A stretch of 64,000 nt of DNA from Rhodosorus marinus (lineage: Eukaryota > Rhodophyta > Stylonematophyceae > Stylonematales > Stylonemataceae). The notes beneath the pieces are model-generated. The model was not told the DNA's origin. It did no database searches and saw only the letters and a list, made by a program, of their open reading frames with translations. Position numbers and translations under genes: made by a program. The stretch covers positions 1,674,001 through 1,738,000 of the forward strand of contig JAMWBK010000002.1 in assembly GCA_029953675.1 (NCBI GenBank), given 5' to 3'. This document shows, piece after piece, positions 21,170 to 33,295 of this stretch. The stretch's first letter is position 1, and each line of letters begins with the position of its first letter.

Positions 21170-24100
21170 ATGAAGAGGTTGGAGCATCCAGCGCCTCTGG
21201 GGTTCGTCATGATGATGTCAAAAGTGCTGCACGGTCAGAGCGCAGCCCGTTATGCGGGAAGGCGGTTTGGGTTTGGCGTTCGATGCTGTGCCACGGCTTC
21301 CAGCAGCAAACCAAAGACTGTTCTTCGCGGCAACTTAAACTGGGCGCCGCTTCATACGCATACGGACTACTCATTCCTAGATGGAGCGAGTCACGTACCT
21401 GATCTCGCCAGCCGCGCTGCAGAGATGGGAATACCGGCTCTAGCCATCACTGATCACGGTGCCATGCATGGAGCAATACAGCACATGAAGTCCTGCAAAC
21501 AACATGGTGTAAAGCCGATAATTGGAAACGAAATGTACGCTATCCCACCGGACATTGCTTACGCCGGACGAGTGGGAGTTTTCGCTTAACTTTGGCTTTA
21601 GCTGACGATTCCCGCTTCCAAATTTCTACTAGGTACATACTGAACGGGGATATTGAGGCTGACGGATACAAGGGACTTGTTCATCACTTGACAGTTATAG
21701 CAAGGAACTCGAAGGGCTATCAAAATCTCGTCAAGTTGACATCCATGAGCCACTTGCAAGGCATGAAATCCAGGAACAGATCAAAACGACCAGCAATCAA
21801 CAAGGAACTATTGCAACAGCATTCTGAGGGCTTGATCATTTTAAGCGGGTGTCTGGCAGGCGAGATACCGAAAGCATTGGTGGCAAGTAGGTTGTCCTGC
21901 AAGTAGCAATATTTTCTCATGACCGGATAGAGGGTTTCCACTAGAATCGAATCTGAAGAATTTCCGGCTTTGACCAAACCTAGATAGGTATAACGTCGCC
22001 CGAGAGGTTGCATTATGGTACCGTGACACTTTTGGTGCCGATTTCTACCTGGAAATGATGGATCATGGTTTACCTGCGCAGCAGGTTGCAAATGCCGGTA
22101 TCATTCAACTGAGTAAGGAACTTGGGATAAAAACGGTTGTCACGAACGACTCTCATTTCACAATGGCCTCCGATTGTTATGCCCACGATGTATTGCTTTG
22201 CATACAGGTAAGCCGAAACGGCACTACCGGTTGAAATGGAGTCTCATCGCGAGTATGCTGATATAGGATGTCATGCTTTCCATCTTTACAGACCGGAAAG
22301 CTAGTTAGCGATCCGAACAGAATGAAGTACACCGGTCAAGAGTATTTCAAGAGCGCTGATGAAATGATGGAGCTCTTCCAACATCCGTCCATAACGAGGA
22401 GCGACATTGCAGGTTCGCTGGAGAACACCCTTGAGGTGGGGTTTGATGCCTGACATATCCAGGGGCAACAGTTACATCCATTGGGCAATTCTTACTATCC
22501 CAGCTTATTCTCGCATAAACTAGGTCGCAAGCAAGGTCGAAGATTACAACATTCTAAGCGCACCACGAATCCCAACGTACCCTCTACCCGACGGTTTTGA
22601 CGGATCCATTGAGGTGCACCGAGCAGAGTCAGTTCTTTCTTTGATTACTGGTTGAGACTAACGAAGAGCGCTGCTCCTAAATGACACTCGACTATTGTCT
22701 ACAGGACTACTTTCGAGAAACCGCGAGGGCGGGCTTGAAGGAACAGATCGGTGATCAATATGAGGTTGCTCAGTACGAAGATAGGCTTGAGTACGAACTC
22801 CAGCTTTTGATTGACAAAGGGTTCGCAAGTTACTTTTTGATAGTTTGGGATTATATTCGATACGCTCGTGAAAACGGTATATCTGTCGGCCCTGGGCGTG
22901 GATCCGCGTGCGGGTCCCTCGTAGGTGAGACGCAGCTCTGTCCTTAACCCAGTTCTGATTGTACCCCAAGAACGCCTTTACGAGGCTTTTCCTTTAGTCT
23001 GGTTGGCTCCAAGCCGCCACGGCAGTCTTCGATCGCCGAGCTTTGTCCTGAACAGTTGTCTTCCACATCTTCACAGCCTACGGACTTAGAATAACTGAAA
23101 TCGATCCCGTCAAACACGATTTACTATTCGAGAGGTTCTTGAACCCCGAAAGAACCAGCTTGCCCGACATTGACACGGACTTCTCGATGGAGGGACGAGA
23201 GCGTGTCATACGATACGTCACTGAAAAATACGGAGAGGATCACGTTGCTCAAATCATCACTTTCAACCGTTTATCCTCGAAATCTGTTTTAAGGGTATAA
23301 GAAATCGGCTGGAACGATTGCCAACCAGTTGCTTGATGAAAGTGCACTCACGAAATAGCTTTCATGCGCATTTTAATTCCTGAAGGACTGCGCAAGGGTG
23401 ACCGGGATTCCATACGCTGAAGCAGACAAAGTGTCAAAACTCGTGCCTGTAGCAAGAGGAAAGGCAACCAAATTAGAAGCAATGATTTCAGACGGATCTC
23501 CATCGCCTGAGTTCAAGAATCTGTAAGAACAATTAAGACACAACGGAGAAGCTCTTGCAGTCACTGATCAATATTTCGCCTTGTCTACACCTCGATTGTG
23601 TCAGCTATGAGACAGAACCAAAAATGAGAGATCTTGTAGATGTTTCTATGATATTGGAGGGTACAAACCGGAACAGCGGTGTACACGCAGCTGGAGTCGT
23701 TATCGGGGCAGAACCGCTGAATACGATAGTCCCGTTGGCTAGAGGAAAGAACAATGAAGTGGTCACGCAGTATGCAATGGAGGAACTTGAAGACGTGGGA
23801 CTGCTGAAGATGGATTTTCTCGGTTTGAGAAACCTCAGTATCATCGATAGCACGAGGGAATATGTGGCGAAGAAGTGAGATATTCCTACACGCACTACGC
23901 CTGGGACGTCGACTGAGTGAGCCACTCACTCTGGGTCGTCCGTTATGTTGTATTGCGTAGGAATGGTGAACAACTACCAATTCTGCAGGACCTCTCCTTC
24001 AGTGACAAAGGAACGTATGACTTACTTTCCACTGGCAAAGTCGATGGCGTCTTCCAGCTAGACGCCTCAGGTGGAATGCAGGAGGTACGCGATGAGCCGT

Positions 24101-26952
24101 TAGAGGAATGGCGTGGCTCTCCTGGTGGGAATGTAGCTTGCGCTACTCAACTAACTGCTTAACTTCCTGGCTTGCAGATTGTGAAGAAGTTGGGACCGAA
24201 CTCGATTTCAGATATTTCGTCTATTCTTGCACTATATAGACCAGGACCGTTGGACGCTGGACTTGTGGACACTTTTATTGATAGAAAACATGGGAGGGAG
24301 CCAGTCCAGTTTGAACATCCACTCCTCGAATCCATACTTCACGAGACGTACGGAGTTTTAGTATATCAAGTGCGTCTGTTTTGCATTTGCTAGTTCGCCT
24401 GAAATCGTAACAGCGTGCCTGACTAGAAGTTCGTCTTTTTTTTTCCTCGCAGGAGCAAATTATGCAAGTTGCCAGGGATCTAGCTGGCTACAGTCTCGGA
24501 CAAGCTGATATTCTACGACGAGCTATGGGGAAGAAGAAAACAGATGTTATGGAACACGAGCGTGGCAGATTTGTCTCCGGCGCCATCAAGAACAATATTG
24601 ATAGGAAGCTTGCTGAAAAGTTATTTGAAAGCATGCTCAAATTTGCGGAGTATTGCTTCAATAAGAGTCACTCCACAGCCTACGCGTGAGCCCGTTAGCC
24701 TTTTGCTCGGTACTCTGAATCGTATTCAGTTTAAGCACTGACAAGAATTTTGCTTTATGATGTAGGTACCTTACATTCCAAACAGCGTGGCTAAAGACCC
24801 ACTACCCCGTAGAATTCATGGCTTCTGTTCTCCGGCTGAACTCGGACAACATGACAAAACTTCCGAGATACATTGATGACGCTGCCTCGCAAGGTGTTGT
24901 TGTTCTTGCTCCCTCTGTAAATACGAGCGACGTAATGTTTGCCCCTGTGTATACGCTGCCATCTGGTTGCAAGGCACCGAGCTCAAGGTAGGGACGGAAT
25001 GTTGCGGATTAGCGTTGTAGAGCATCAGAATTAAGTTCAGTTCTCTTTCCGTAGGAACGGGTATGTGGGCTTTGGACTTGGCGCTGTCAAGGGAATCGGA
25101 GAAGTCGCTGCGCAAGCAATCACCGACGAAAGAATCAGGGGCGGGGATTTCAAGTCCATCTTCGACTTCTGTGCGAGGTACGACCGTTTAGAAGGGACTT
25201 TGGTGTGGTTTCGTATTGCGGAAGCTCATCCACCCTAGCGGAACGATTAGTATTGACGAGAATTCTACTTCCTCTTCGGTAGGCTTCCTTCAAAAGTAGC
25301 GGGGAAGCGGGTCCTTGAAAACCTTGTTCAATGTGGAGCATTCGATGATCTCCATGAGAACCGTAAAGCGGTTTTCAACTCAATTCCCCAAATTTTGGAC
25401 TGGCGGAAGAAGTTAGACGCAAAACGAAAGCGGGCTGCCGCCAAGCTGAAGGAAGGAGGCCTTTCTGAGGTTGTGCATGACATAGACTCTGACGAAATTG
25501 TGAACAAGATAAGAGGGTCCTGGCTGGAGGCGGAATCCGACTATAGCGTGATGGAGAGGTACTTTATAGAAAAGCAGCTAGTTGGCTTCCTGACCTCGGG
25601 TGACCTTCACAAGGAAGTGAGTCACTGCTGAATCGCGAAATCGTTTCAACATGAGACTGTGTCGCGACGGCTGATTTTGCTCTTTCCTCCGTATTCCTAG
25701 TACGAGCGTTGGGTTCGGTTTGCTTTGCCGAACACGTTGGATGCAGCCAGAGGAGGCCCTCAATCCCCAGCGGAGGAGTCGGAGGTGCTCGATGATCGGC
25801 CTCAGGAAGCAGGTATCTGGCGATGCGAATTCTAATTCAGTTTAATCATAGGCAGAGAAATTAATGCTTTTCTTCGACTTCCATGATGGCGTTTGACAAC
25901 AGAAGCCAAACGACAGTCAAGCGACCAGTTCTACTCTAAACCTTTAAAGGATGGCGAATCGGATCTCTTTTTTGGGGTTGTTACTGACACGAAGAAACTG
26001 TTCACTAAGAACGGCGCGAACCCAATGATGAAGTTCACATTGGAAGACGCCACTGGGGAAATTCCGTGCGTGGCGTTCACAAGGACCTATGCACGGTAAG
26101 AACGTGATTGACATGAGGTTGCTTCTCTGAACCTTTTGCGTTGGATCGCTGTACGTTCTGCTGCCCAGCTTACCCTTTTCGCCGTGTCAACGCAAACACA
26201 AAAACAAACTACAGGGTGAAGGACTATCTTGAAGTAGGAAACCGTGTGGCCGTCTACGGCAAGGTGAGGAGGTACTCTGGTGCAGAGATCCATGTCGAAG
26301 GCGCACATATGATGGAAGATTACATTGTTGTCTTGGCTTACTTGGAGAACCAGGGCTCTGCTTCCAAGGTACGATCAAGAGTGTTACAGTCAACCGATTG
26401 GGTTGTATCAGTTTGCTAAGCCAACTGGGTTCCTTCCCTTCTGCGGAAACAGCCAACAATCAGGGAGAACTTGACTGGTGCTTTGGAACATCTTGCAACC
26501 CAGCAAGATGGTGGTAACACGATGATGAGTTTGAGGATTGCGGTACGTCTTGTTTTTGGTTAATGCTCTTGAAAAGTTGCTCATTCGTCGGCTTTCCCGG
26601 GATACGCTGATGAATTCGATGGATCCGGCCTCGCTTCGTCACTCATTGGAAGCTCTTCCTTTCTTTTGAACAGACCATTGGATCGCGATCGGATCCGTTG
26701 ATGCCCGAAAATATTGTAAACAGCAGATGGAAGCACATTGTAAGGGTAAGGGACAAAGAATATGTCCGCAGGGTTTTCATGCATTACGACGTCCCCGCGT
26801 TGATATGCCCACTGCGTGACTATGAGCGACTGATGAGGGACCGAGACATCAAAAAGTTCGAAGAACAAGTATTCTACGGAGATGAAGAGGAGCCAGTGCG
26901 TGAGGACGACTACGCACAAACGCTTGAGCGCAAAAACGTCGGCAGCGGCTAA
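21170..26952 (+). CDS. dnaE: bacterial-type DNA polymerase III alpha subunit (DnaE), cyanobacterial-like, 20 exons
   Basis: Twenty exons, joined in phase: 21170-21534, 21633-21886, 21984-22207, 22292-22435, 22524-22613, 22705-22924, 23077-23294, 23386-23522, 23605-23874, 23961-24084, 24178-24369, 24453-24685, 24766-24987, 25055-25177, 25283-25616, 25701-25812, 25903-26095, 26215-26368, 26453-26542, 26674-26952; about 1325 residues. Order: leader-like N-terminus; PHP domain ([40 protein letters not shown]); palm with catalytic aspartates in LPDIDTDF (23163-23183) and [43 protein letters not shown]; helix-hairpin region; OB fold ([17 protein letters not shown]...[14 protein letters not shown]). 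GNEMY(I/V).[13 protein letters not shown] and TGKL(V/I)SD are, as I recall, typical of cyanobacterial DnaE. This is the replicative polymerase subunit of bacteria. Here spliceosomal introns prove residence in a eukaryotic nuclear genome. An organelle destination is inferred from the about 60-residue basic, S/A-rich leader. Alternative in-frame ATGs are at 21209-21215. Confidence 0.95.
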
Positions 26953-27986
26953 GTAAGCCTGCAGTCGCTGTTGTCTGCAGAAAAATGATTGCTTTGTCGG
27001 CCGTTTGATTGCTCTGAACAAAACGGAGGGAGTACTTTATGCCTCGTCTCAATCTCCGCAGCTAGGAGGGCGTTGTAAATTGCTTGTCATTTGGAGGCGA
27101 GTACTGAACGCTTCCGCAGAGTGTTCGGTACAGGAAACTCGCGCACACTCAGATTTTTCGATAGCGAATAGTAGTTCTGGAGATCTTGGCGAGCTTTTAC
27201 GGCCTCAGTCGTCCAGTTCACCCTTTCCATGGAGAATCTCATCTGGACCGCTCGCAGCGCTCAGGCAAGGTTGACAGTCGAACTGACCATTGGATATATG
27301 GTTTGTGGATTCTCGTTCACCATTTACCCACCTGGATCCTGCGCAATGCCTTTTTGGGGAGCCACATTAGAGCTTTACGGGCAGCTCCTCAGCAAGGGGT
27401 CATGGACTGAGAACTCGAACCGCTGGCGCAAAGCAAAATCATAAGCAGAACCGGAGACGAGTGAAGCACATGTCCATTGGCAAAGTCACCACAGCTCGAT
27501 CGAGTGTCCAGGAATAGATTAAAATCAAGTAACCGATTGGAATATTGGTGATAGGTTTGAACCTACCCGCATGGAATTGATACTGCAGCCGAAAACGAGT
27601 GAGAGGAGCAATGCTTCAAAACCGGGGCAAGATAAACCAGATTGCAAATAGTGGTTATTATCTTAAAACTTTGTAACGGCTACTTGTTCTTAGCAGGAGA
27701 TTCAAATAATGGCCGGGGTTAATTTAATTGATATAATTTCTAACTTCAACGCCTTTCCAAAGGGAGTGTTTGATGACTGTGTATATGCCATGCTCGGGCT
27801 GTTGTCACATTCCAGGCAGCGGTGCCCTTGAGGAGAAGAGCATAGGTTCGGGATTTGGCCTTCTCTGTGCTGTTTGGGATATATTGTTTAAGTGTAGAAC
27901 AGGCAGGCTATGTAGATGAATTTGTCTGACCTAGGGTGTAGGCTTCAAAGCTTTTCTTCCAGTTCAAGCAGACAATAGAGCAATCA
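26953..27986. other. intergenic between two plus-strand genes
   Basis: The stretch holds the 3' flank of dnaE and the 5' flank of the MAP65 gene. Plus-strand open frames at 27005-27274 and 27229-27444 are not recognisable. No repeat or RNA gene was seen. Confidence 0.4.
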
Positions 27987-30149
27987 ATGGAAACGGAGAT
28001 AAACAGCATGGATGTTCTTCCTGCACATTTCCTGGACATGCTTTCGGGAATCTGGGGAGAGACAGGGAAAGAGAAGGCTGAGCGGGAGGAGTTCCTTCGA
28101 GAGACAGGCGACAGTGTCCTCCAGATTCTAGCTAGTAGGGTAAATTCGCAAAAACTGCTCGCGGAACAATTGCGAAGAGAACGTGACGAGTTGGTGCAAG
28201 ACATTGAGGTCCTTTGCTCTGACGTTGGGGGGACGCCCATGGATGCATCGATTTTAGAGGGTTTAGCAAGCAGCGCGCAGGTGGCGAAGCTTAAGCGAGA
28301 GCGGGGTAGTCTGCTGGATGAGCAGAAACGGATGAAGTCAGATGCGGCAAAAATACGGGACTCGATTGTGTCCGTTTGGGTGGACACACTTGGTGAACCA
28401 TATGAGAATCTGTCCATCCTAACATGCAGCAAGTCCTGCTTTCTGGAAAAGGTTCTCCACGCAGAGGAGCTACAAGTTAGTTCAATTGCAGCTAAGAGAA
28501 AGGTCAAGGTTGAAGCTCTACTTACCAAGATATCAGATTTGTTGAAGACGCTCGGTAGAGAACCTCGCAACTCCCAACATGCAGTTGATCAGGCGTTGAT
28601 TCTTGGCAGTTCGTCAAGGTGCGTGCACAATCAACTCTTTTGTGGTTTGGATTCGAAGATCAAAGCGCTTCCGTAAAATTTTCGCTGGTGCTTCTCAGAT
28701 CGGAAGAATGGATACGGAATATGCTGATGTGCCATCTGTGTTAATAACCCCTACTAGACTGGATCGTACTTGGATGGAGACTGTAGAGGCAAGACTTAAA
28801 GAGGTTGAAGAGGAAGAGAACAGACGTCGAGTAGAACTAGCAGAGTTGGTGAAAATCGCTTTCGATCTGTATAAATCGCTTGATTTACCAAGCGAGCAGT
28901 CAGCAAAGTTCATGGAGGCAAATTCCAATGTGTCCGATGATTCCATGAACGCCTGGCGGTTTGAGATTGCTCGTCTTCAGGAAGTACGAAACCAGAGGAT
29001 AGAGGTAAGCGCTTCCTTTTTGGAGACATAAACCGAGCATTCGGATTTCGGGCAACTAAACAGCCCTCCTTTCGCGTTGCGATAGAACTCCGTGAGGAGC
29101 CGATTGAGTCTATTGGAATCTTTGTGGAATGAGTTGGGAGTTCTTGAAGAACAGAGGGGCTCATATACGTTTGTGCCCGGCAACATCGAAGCTCAGGACG
29201 AGGTTGCTAGAAGACTTCGTGAGGAGCTCACTCGGCTGGAGACAGGACAATCCTTGGTTGAACCTCTGAGAGAACTTTTAAGTAGGCGAAGCGATCTGCG
29301 AATAAAGCGACTCGCTCTTGACTTAGAAGCGGAAAATCCGAAGCGGCTATTGGAGCGAAAGCCGTCTGAGGCCGGAAAGCTCTTGAGAGAAGAGAAACTG
29401 CGGCGTGAAATTTCGGCACTGCCTCGAATTGACGCAATGGCTCTGAAAGGGTAGGACGAGCACGCATCATGACACTATTTTGCATACCGTGGTGCTTCTA
29501 TTCCGAAAGGTTGTTCACTTCAAATTCTTCCTGGCGGGGTATGCGTGTGCCTTTTGTTCACTGTTTTTGAAGATTGGCAGAGTACAAGAACAAAACCGGT
29601 GTTGACTTTGTGTGGGATAGAAATGTTGCGGAGACGCTTGTCCGCCAAGAGCAGCACGCAGATGAACTTGTTCGCGAGGAGAAACGTCTAAAGAGGTTAG
29701 TACGGGGCGAGGGGTTCTCGAAATAGCCAGTGGACAGAAATCCGCTATTCCAGAGCCGGGCAGTACTGGTCCCAATCTGCAACACTTACGTTCTCTTTAT
29801 TTCGTTCTGCGTAAGGATCACGACGCGTTCAAACAATCGTCATGGATTGAGAACCACTAGTGGGATGGAGAACGGCAATCGTTCCAAGAACATTGTCTCA
29901 ATAAGCTTGAAGACGCCAACATCGATTCGGCGCGGAACGTTCAGAGCGGCAACAGAATCAAGCGCGCGCAAGCGAACTTCCCCCAGGCGTAGTGGGAGAA
30001 AGGACAGCATCGAAGAGAGCAGCAGTAAATCAACGGCCAAACGCTTAAGTATTTCCGGTGAGAATCTGCTCAAGGAGTTTTCGAAGCAGGAGAACGCACC
30101 CAACCGACTCCCGAGTGAGTCCTCTTCGGAGGTCAAAGATAGCAGATAA
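27987..30149 (+). CDS. MAP65-like: MAP65/ASE1/PRC1-family microtubule-bundling protein, five exons
   Basis: Exons 27987-28618, 28707-29004, 29086-29450, 29573-29695 and 29816-30149 give 583 residues, the usual MAP65 size. The protein is mostly long charged helices (coiled coil): residues 20-200 rich in KLKRERG, RRERDEL and KRKVKVEAL; then RLKEVEEEENRRRVELAELV. The core family segment follows: SRLSLLESLWNELGVLEEQR matches the conserved L..LW..(L/I)....EER of PRC1/ASE1, and YKNKTGVDFVWDRN...L matches the spectrin-like microtubule-binding domain. The last 110 residues are basic and serine-rich (RRGTFRAAT, RKRTSPRRSGRK) like the regulated tails of relatives, with several SP/TP-type sites. These proteins crosslink antiparallel microtubules in the spindle midzone or phragmoplast; function here is by homology. 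The exon 2 acceptor (CGGAAG/A) is chosen for phase. Confidence 0.78.
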
Positions 30150-31423
30150 CGCAAAACAATCACTTTGATTCGAGGGACGCTAAAAGGGGTTCCATAACAG
30201 CTCTCATGGAACTCCAGGAGAATTGATTGGCTAAATGCGAGCAATTCTTACTTAAGAAATTTGTAAAGTATTGACGTGCGGAAGTCGGAAGATATTGTTG
30301 AGCTTGCCTGGCGAGGGAATTTGACGTTCATGTTCCGCTGGGCATGTGGAATCTCAACGATGACAAGTCATGCTGGGGTTAAAAGGAGGCTACGGGGTAA
30401 GAGACCTAGGAGGCTGGTGTTTTGGGGGAGAATTTGATGAGAACTCTCCAAAGAAATTCTCTAGACATGTGATTATTGGTCAGCCGTCAATCTTAATTCT
30501 TCGCAAGCAGGAAGCTTGCATATATATAATAAATACAAGTTGGGAAATGTTCGCATACTCCTTTGGCCTTGAGGCGGTCAAGAGCTGTGCATGCAAAGGT
30601 CTACACAAGGTTAGCAGCTCAATATAAAGATAGATCAAGCTAGTGCATGTACTCCACATCTTATCGGAGAACTTCCTATCGCAGACCGAGCCAACCGCAC
30701 GCAGTGCAATCCCCTTACTGTGGACCGCTTCACACGCCCCTTCCTCCCTCAGCAGCCCCCCCGAGCAACCTATATAGCAAATGACAGCCACGTCACCCTC
30801 TGCACAAATATTAGAAAATAAAAAAAACTGTGTGTGAATCGGCAAAGTGGGAAGCTACTTTCCCACAGGGATGAGGCCAGGGAAGAACGTGGAGGGGGGC
30901 TCCTAGATCAGAAACGTCGCACAGTGGCTCTTGAAGGGACTAGAAGAAGTTGTGAACGGTCCGCGAAGGGAACAAAAAGAATTGTGAACGATCGACGAAG
31001 TCAAGAAAAGAGCCTAGAACGGCTGAACAAGTCAAGAGGGCCGAAACAGTAGTAACTAGTCCTATTTGCTACATTATTAATAGGGTTGTCCCGAAGGAAG
31101 AATTACCGATGCGGTAATTCTCCCTATTACCGGATAATCAACCTGAAAATACTGGGAATACGAGCTGGAATCGAGGATTATAAGCAAGATAAACCCCGAT
31201 TCGGAAAAATGATTGTTTTATATAAAAAAGCAGTGTTTATCCTGGTATTAAACGGTAATTGAATTCTATTCTACTGTGGCGGAATCGAGGGTCTAACCGT
31301 AAAAGCAAACCCAGAGAGCAGGTGTTCTGCTACGGAATCGATGCTTATGAACCGAAACATCTCGGTTTTGCCACCTCAAGAGGGGTTCTCAATTCATTAC
31401 AAATTACGTGATTCGGGTTTGGA
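30150..31423. other. intergenic, entry into the repeat-rich half
   Basis: No gene was recognised. The sequence becomes A+T-richer. A segment at 30945-30982 is repeated in inverted orientation at 36371-36408. A lysine/arginine-rich open frame (30834-31052 +) appears to be a by-product of purine-rich sequence. Confidence 0.4.
30945..30982 (+). repeat. dispersed inverted repeat, left copy
   Basis: AAGAAGTTGTGAACGGTCCG and the following GAAGGGAAC are found again, with small changes, on the opposite strand at 36371-36408 (AAGAAGTCGTGAACGGTCCG there). Nothing coding is associated. The two copies bracket an array of retroelement fragments and the first propeller-like gene. Confidence 0.6.
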
Positions 31424-31795
31424 ATGGAGGGTGCAAAAGCGGGTGGTCGAATCTGCAAGCAGCCCTTCGAAGAGTTAAGGAACGTTAGTCTGGGGTTACA
31501 TGCTGAGAGCATGGCCAGTCTGCCTTGCGCTGAGGGTCGCTCTCGGCGGTTCCAGCCATTCATTGTGGAAAGCTTTGGTCACGTCGATAAGTCGGGTTTA
31601 GAGTGGTTGTGGAAATGTTTTGCTGAGCATCCTACTGAATATTTGGCGCTCTTGAGGCGTTTAAGTGTCTCCCTTTGGCGATATTCCAGCCACATGCTTT
31701 CCGAGGCGCGCCATCGGCGCCTGGGGTTGCATGCTTCCCTCCCTAGTTAATAATTCATCTTCACGCCTTGCGTAGCGCTTCAGGCTATGCTAGTA
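31424..31795 (+). mobile_element. LINE-like element, family A2: C-terminal endonuclease domain and 3' tail
   Basis: A 5'-truncated copy. The open frame 31424-31750 ends with RRFQPFIVESFGHVDKSGL..L, then RLSVSLWRYSSHMLSEARHRRLGLH, the C-terminal helices that follow a restriction-like endonuclease core in LINE-type ORF2 proteins. Related pieces occur at 53340-53930 and 58467-58727. The tail GCGTAGCGCTTCAGGCTATG at 31771-31790 is shared with the copies near 53813-53845 and 58307-58335. The upstream part of ORF2 (RT) is absent. Confidence 0.7.
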
Positions 31796-31946
31796 AAGTC
31801 CAGTAAAGCATGACTGAGCAACGGTCATGAATACTTACCTGGCCGGGCTGATCGCTTCTCAAGAGCATCTGCTTGGATGAGAATTGAGCATAGCACGTCA
31901 CTTTATCTTCGGACATCTGTGGCAAGCTCGCTTGTCTCGTACGAAG

Positions 31947-32935
31947 TCACCTTTGTGTGACCCTCGACGGCTTAACTTCTGACCATGGCAAGGAGATTCG
32001 CGTTCGCGCGACCTCCCTAATTCCCTCCCGGCGGGATTGCCATTCGATTGTGTTTAATCGGAGCCCGAGGGGGAAAAAAAGGGCTACGGTCGGCGAAAGA
32101 TCGTGCGCCTCCATCATCAAAGCAGCGTTCGTACGCCACAGCAGAAAGCTTAATCGGGTAAACAACGAGGAAAGACGGTCAGGGCGTTCTCGGAACAGCT
32201 CTCGAAGCCAACGAGAACCCACGGAATCCATAAATCCGAAGCACTCAACTATCAACGGGACCAGGCGAGGAGCTAAGGCCGAAGCTCGAATTCGCGACGA
32301 AGACAAAGCCCTCGCATATTTCACTTCCTTGCTAGGTCTCATAGTGGCAGCGGCGAATCCACGGCGCTCTCCCGCAGCAGGCAGATAACGGCTAGCCCGA
32401 GGATTAGGAACGGCAAGATCAACGTACGCAGTTCGGCGGCTATCGTCACAGGTAACCACGAGGTCGGCAACTCGGCGTTCGTCATTTTGGTAGTCAGCCA
32501 TAGGCAGAGGTTTCTCACGCTCGATTTCAAGACCAGATTGCCGTACGATGGCCGCACCTCGAGATAGAGTAGGGTCAGGATCCGTTTATAGCGGCGGGGT
32601 CGAGCTCCTTTCACAGTCGGGCTGCTAGCGAGCAAGTGAGCTCCAAAAAAATTCGAGGTATCTTCGTGCCGAAGGCATAGAGGGCATGGCGAGCCCGGGT
32701 CGGAAGGCCACGGCGGGTGGCGTAGACCCAGATACAGGCGAAGAAAGGTACGAACCTCAAAGTCCGTGAGCATCAGGGGCGGGAAGGCCGGAATGGTAGT
32801 CAGCCATTGAGAGCTCAGGCAGCCACCAGACTCCGCAAGCTCACTCGGTCGCTGGGGGATGAGACCAATTGCGCCAGAAGTCGTCCGTTCCCAGCACGGT
32901 GCAAGTCCCAAGAAAGGGTGTTTTGTATCGCATCC
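31947..32935 (-). mobile_element. LINE-like element, family A: zinc finger and endonuclease part, frameshifted
   Basis: Two overlapping minus-strand frames cover one ORF2 C-terminus. 32911-32339 carries AFPPLMLTDFEVRTFLRLYLGL and a CPLC...H...C zinc finger (its last position reads serine, so the finger is damaged). After a frameshift near 32570, 32501-31947 carries RRVADLVVTCDDSRRTAYVD, then LAVPNPRASRYLPAAGERRG, then K, then LVPLIVECFGFMDSVGSRWL. This is a PD-(D/E)xK-like endonuclease pattern. The element ends near 32040 with a tail containing CTCCGATTAAAC. The RT portion is missing. The full equivalent is at 54196-54978. Confidence 0.75.
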
Positions 32936-32994
32936 AATTGAATGAATGTGTTTAATCGGAGAATTAAATAATTAACGCTGCCGCTACGGGACGT

Positions 32995-33295
32995 TGCAAA
33001 GGAAGTGAAATATGAGAGGGCTTTGTCGGCCCCAGGAGTTGGAGCTTCGGTGTTAGCTCAGCACCTGGTCCCGCTGATAATTGAGTGTTTCGGACTTCTG
33101 GATTTCCGATGGTTCTCCTTGGCTTCGGGAGTTATTCCGGGGAACGCTCCTGACCGTCTTTTCCTCGTTGTTTACCCGTCTAAGTTTCCTGCTGTGGCGT
33201 ATGAACGCTGCCTTGATGTTCGAGGCGCGCGATCTTCGCCGATCGTAGCCTTTGTTGTTTTTTCAGTCTCCGATTAAACACACTCATTAATAGTT
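32995..33295 (+). mobile_element. LINE-like family A, short 3' fragment
   Basis: The open frame 33005-33277 starts in the endonuclease tail (KYERALSAPG.GASVLAQHLVPLIIECFG), matches the intact copy at 54196-54978, then drifts by small indels. It finishes with the family tail CAGTCTCCGATTAAACACAC. A 5' truncation of this kind is typical of target-primed reverse transcription. Confidence 0.7.

Noticed and set aside
21164-26952. Bacterial contamination as the source of dnaE
   Set aside because: Nineteen in-phase introns with eukaryotic splice sites interrupt it, and neighbouring genes are clearly eukaryotic with the same intron style.
27400-27560. Sequences resembling tRNA T-arms (GGTTCGAG and TAGGTTCAAACCTA on the minus strand)
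   Set aside because: The stems do not pair over five bases and no anticodon or D arm fits.
27908-28570. A 220-codon open frame on the minus strand
   Set aside because: It is the antisense of the first MAP65 exon; its serine/arginine-rich composition is what the reverse of a charged coiled coil gives.
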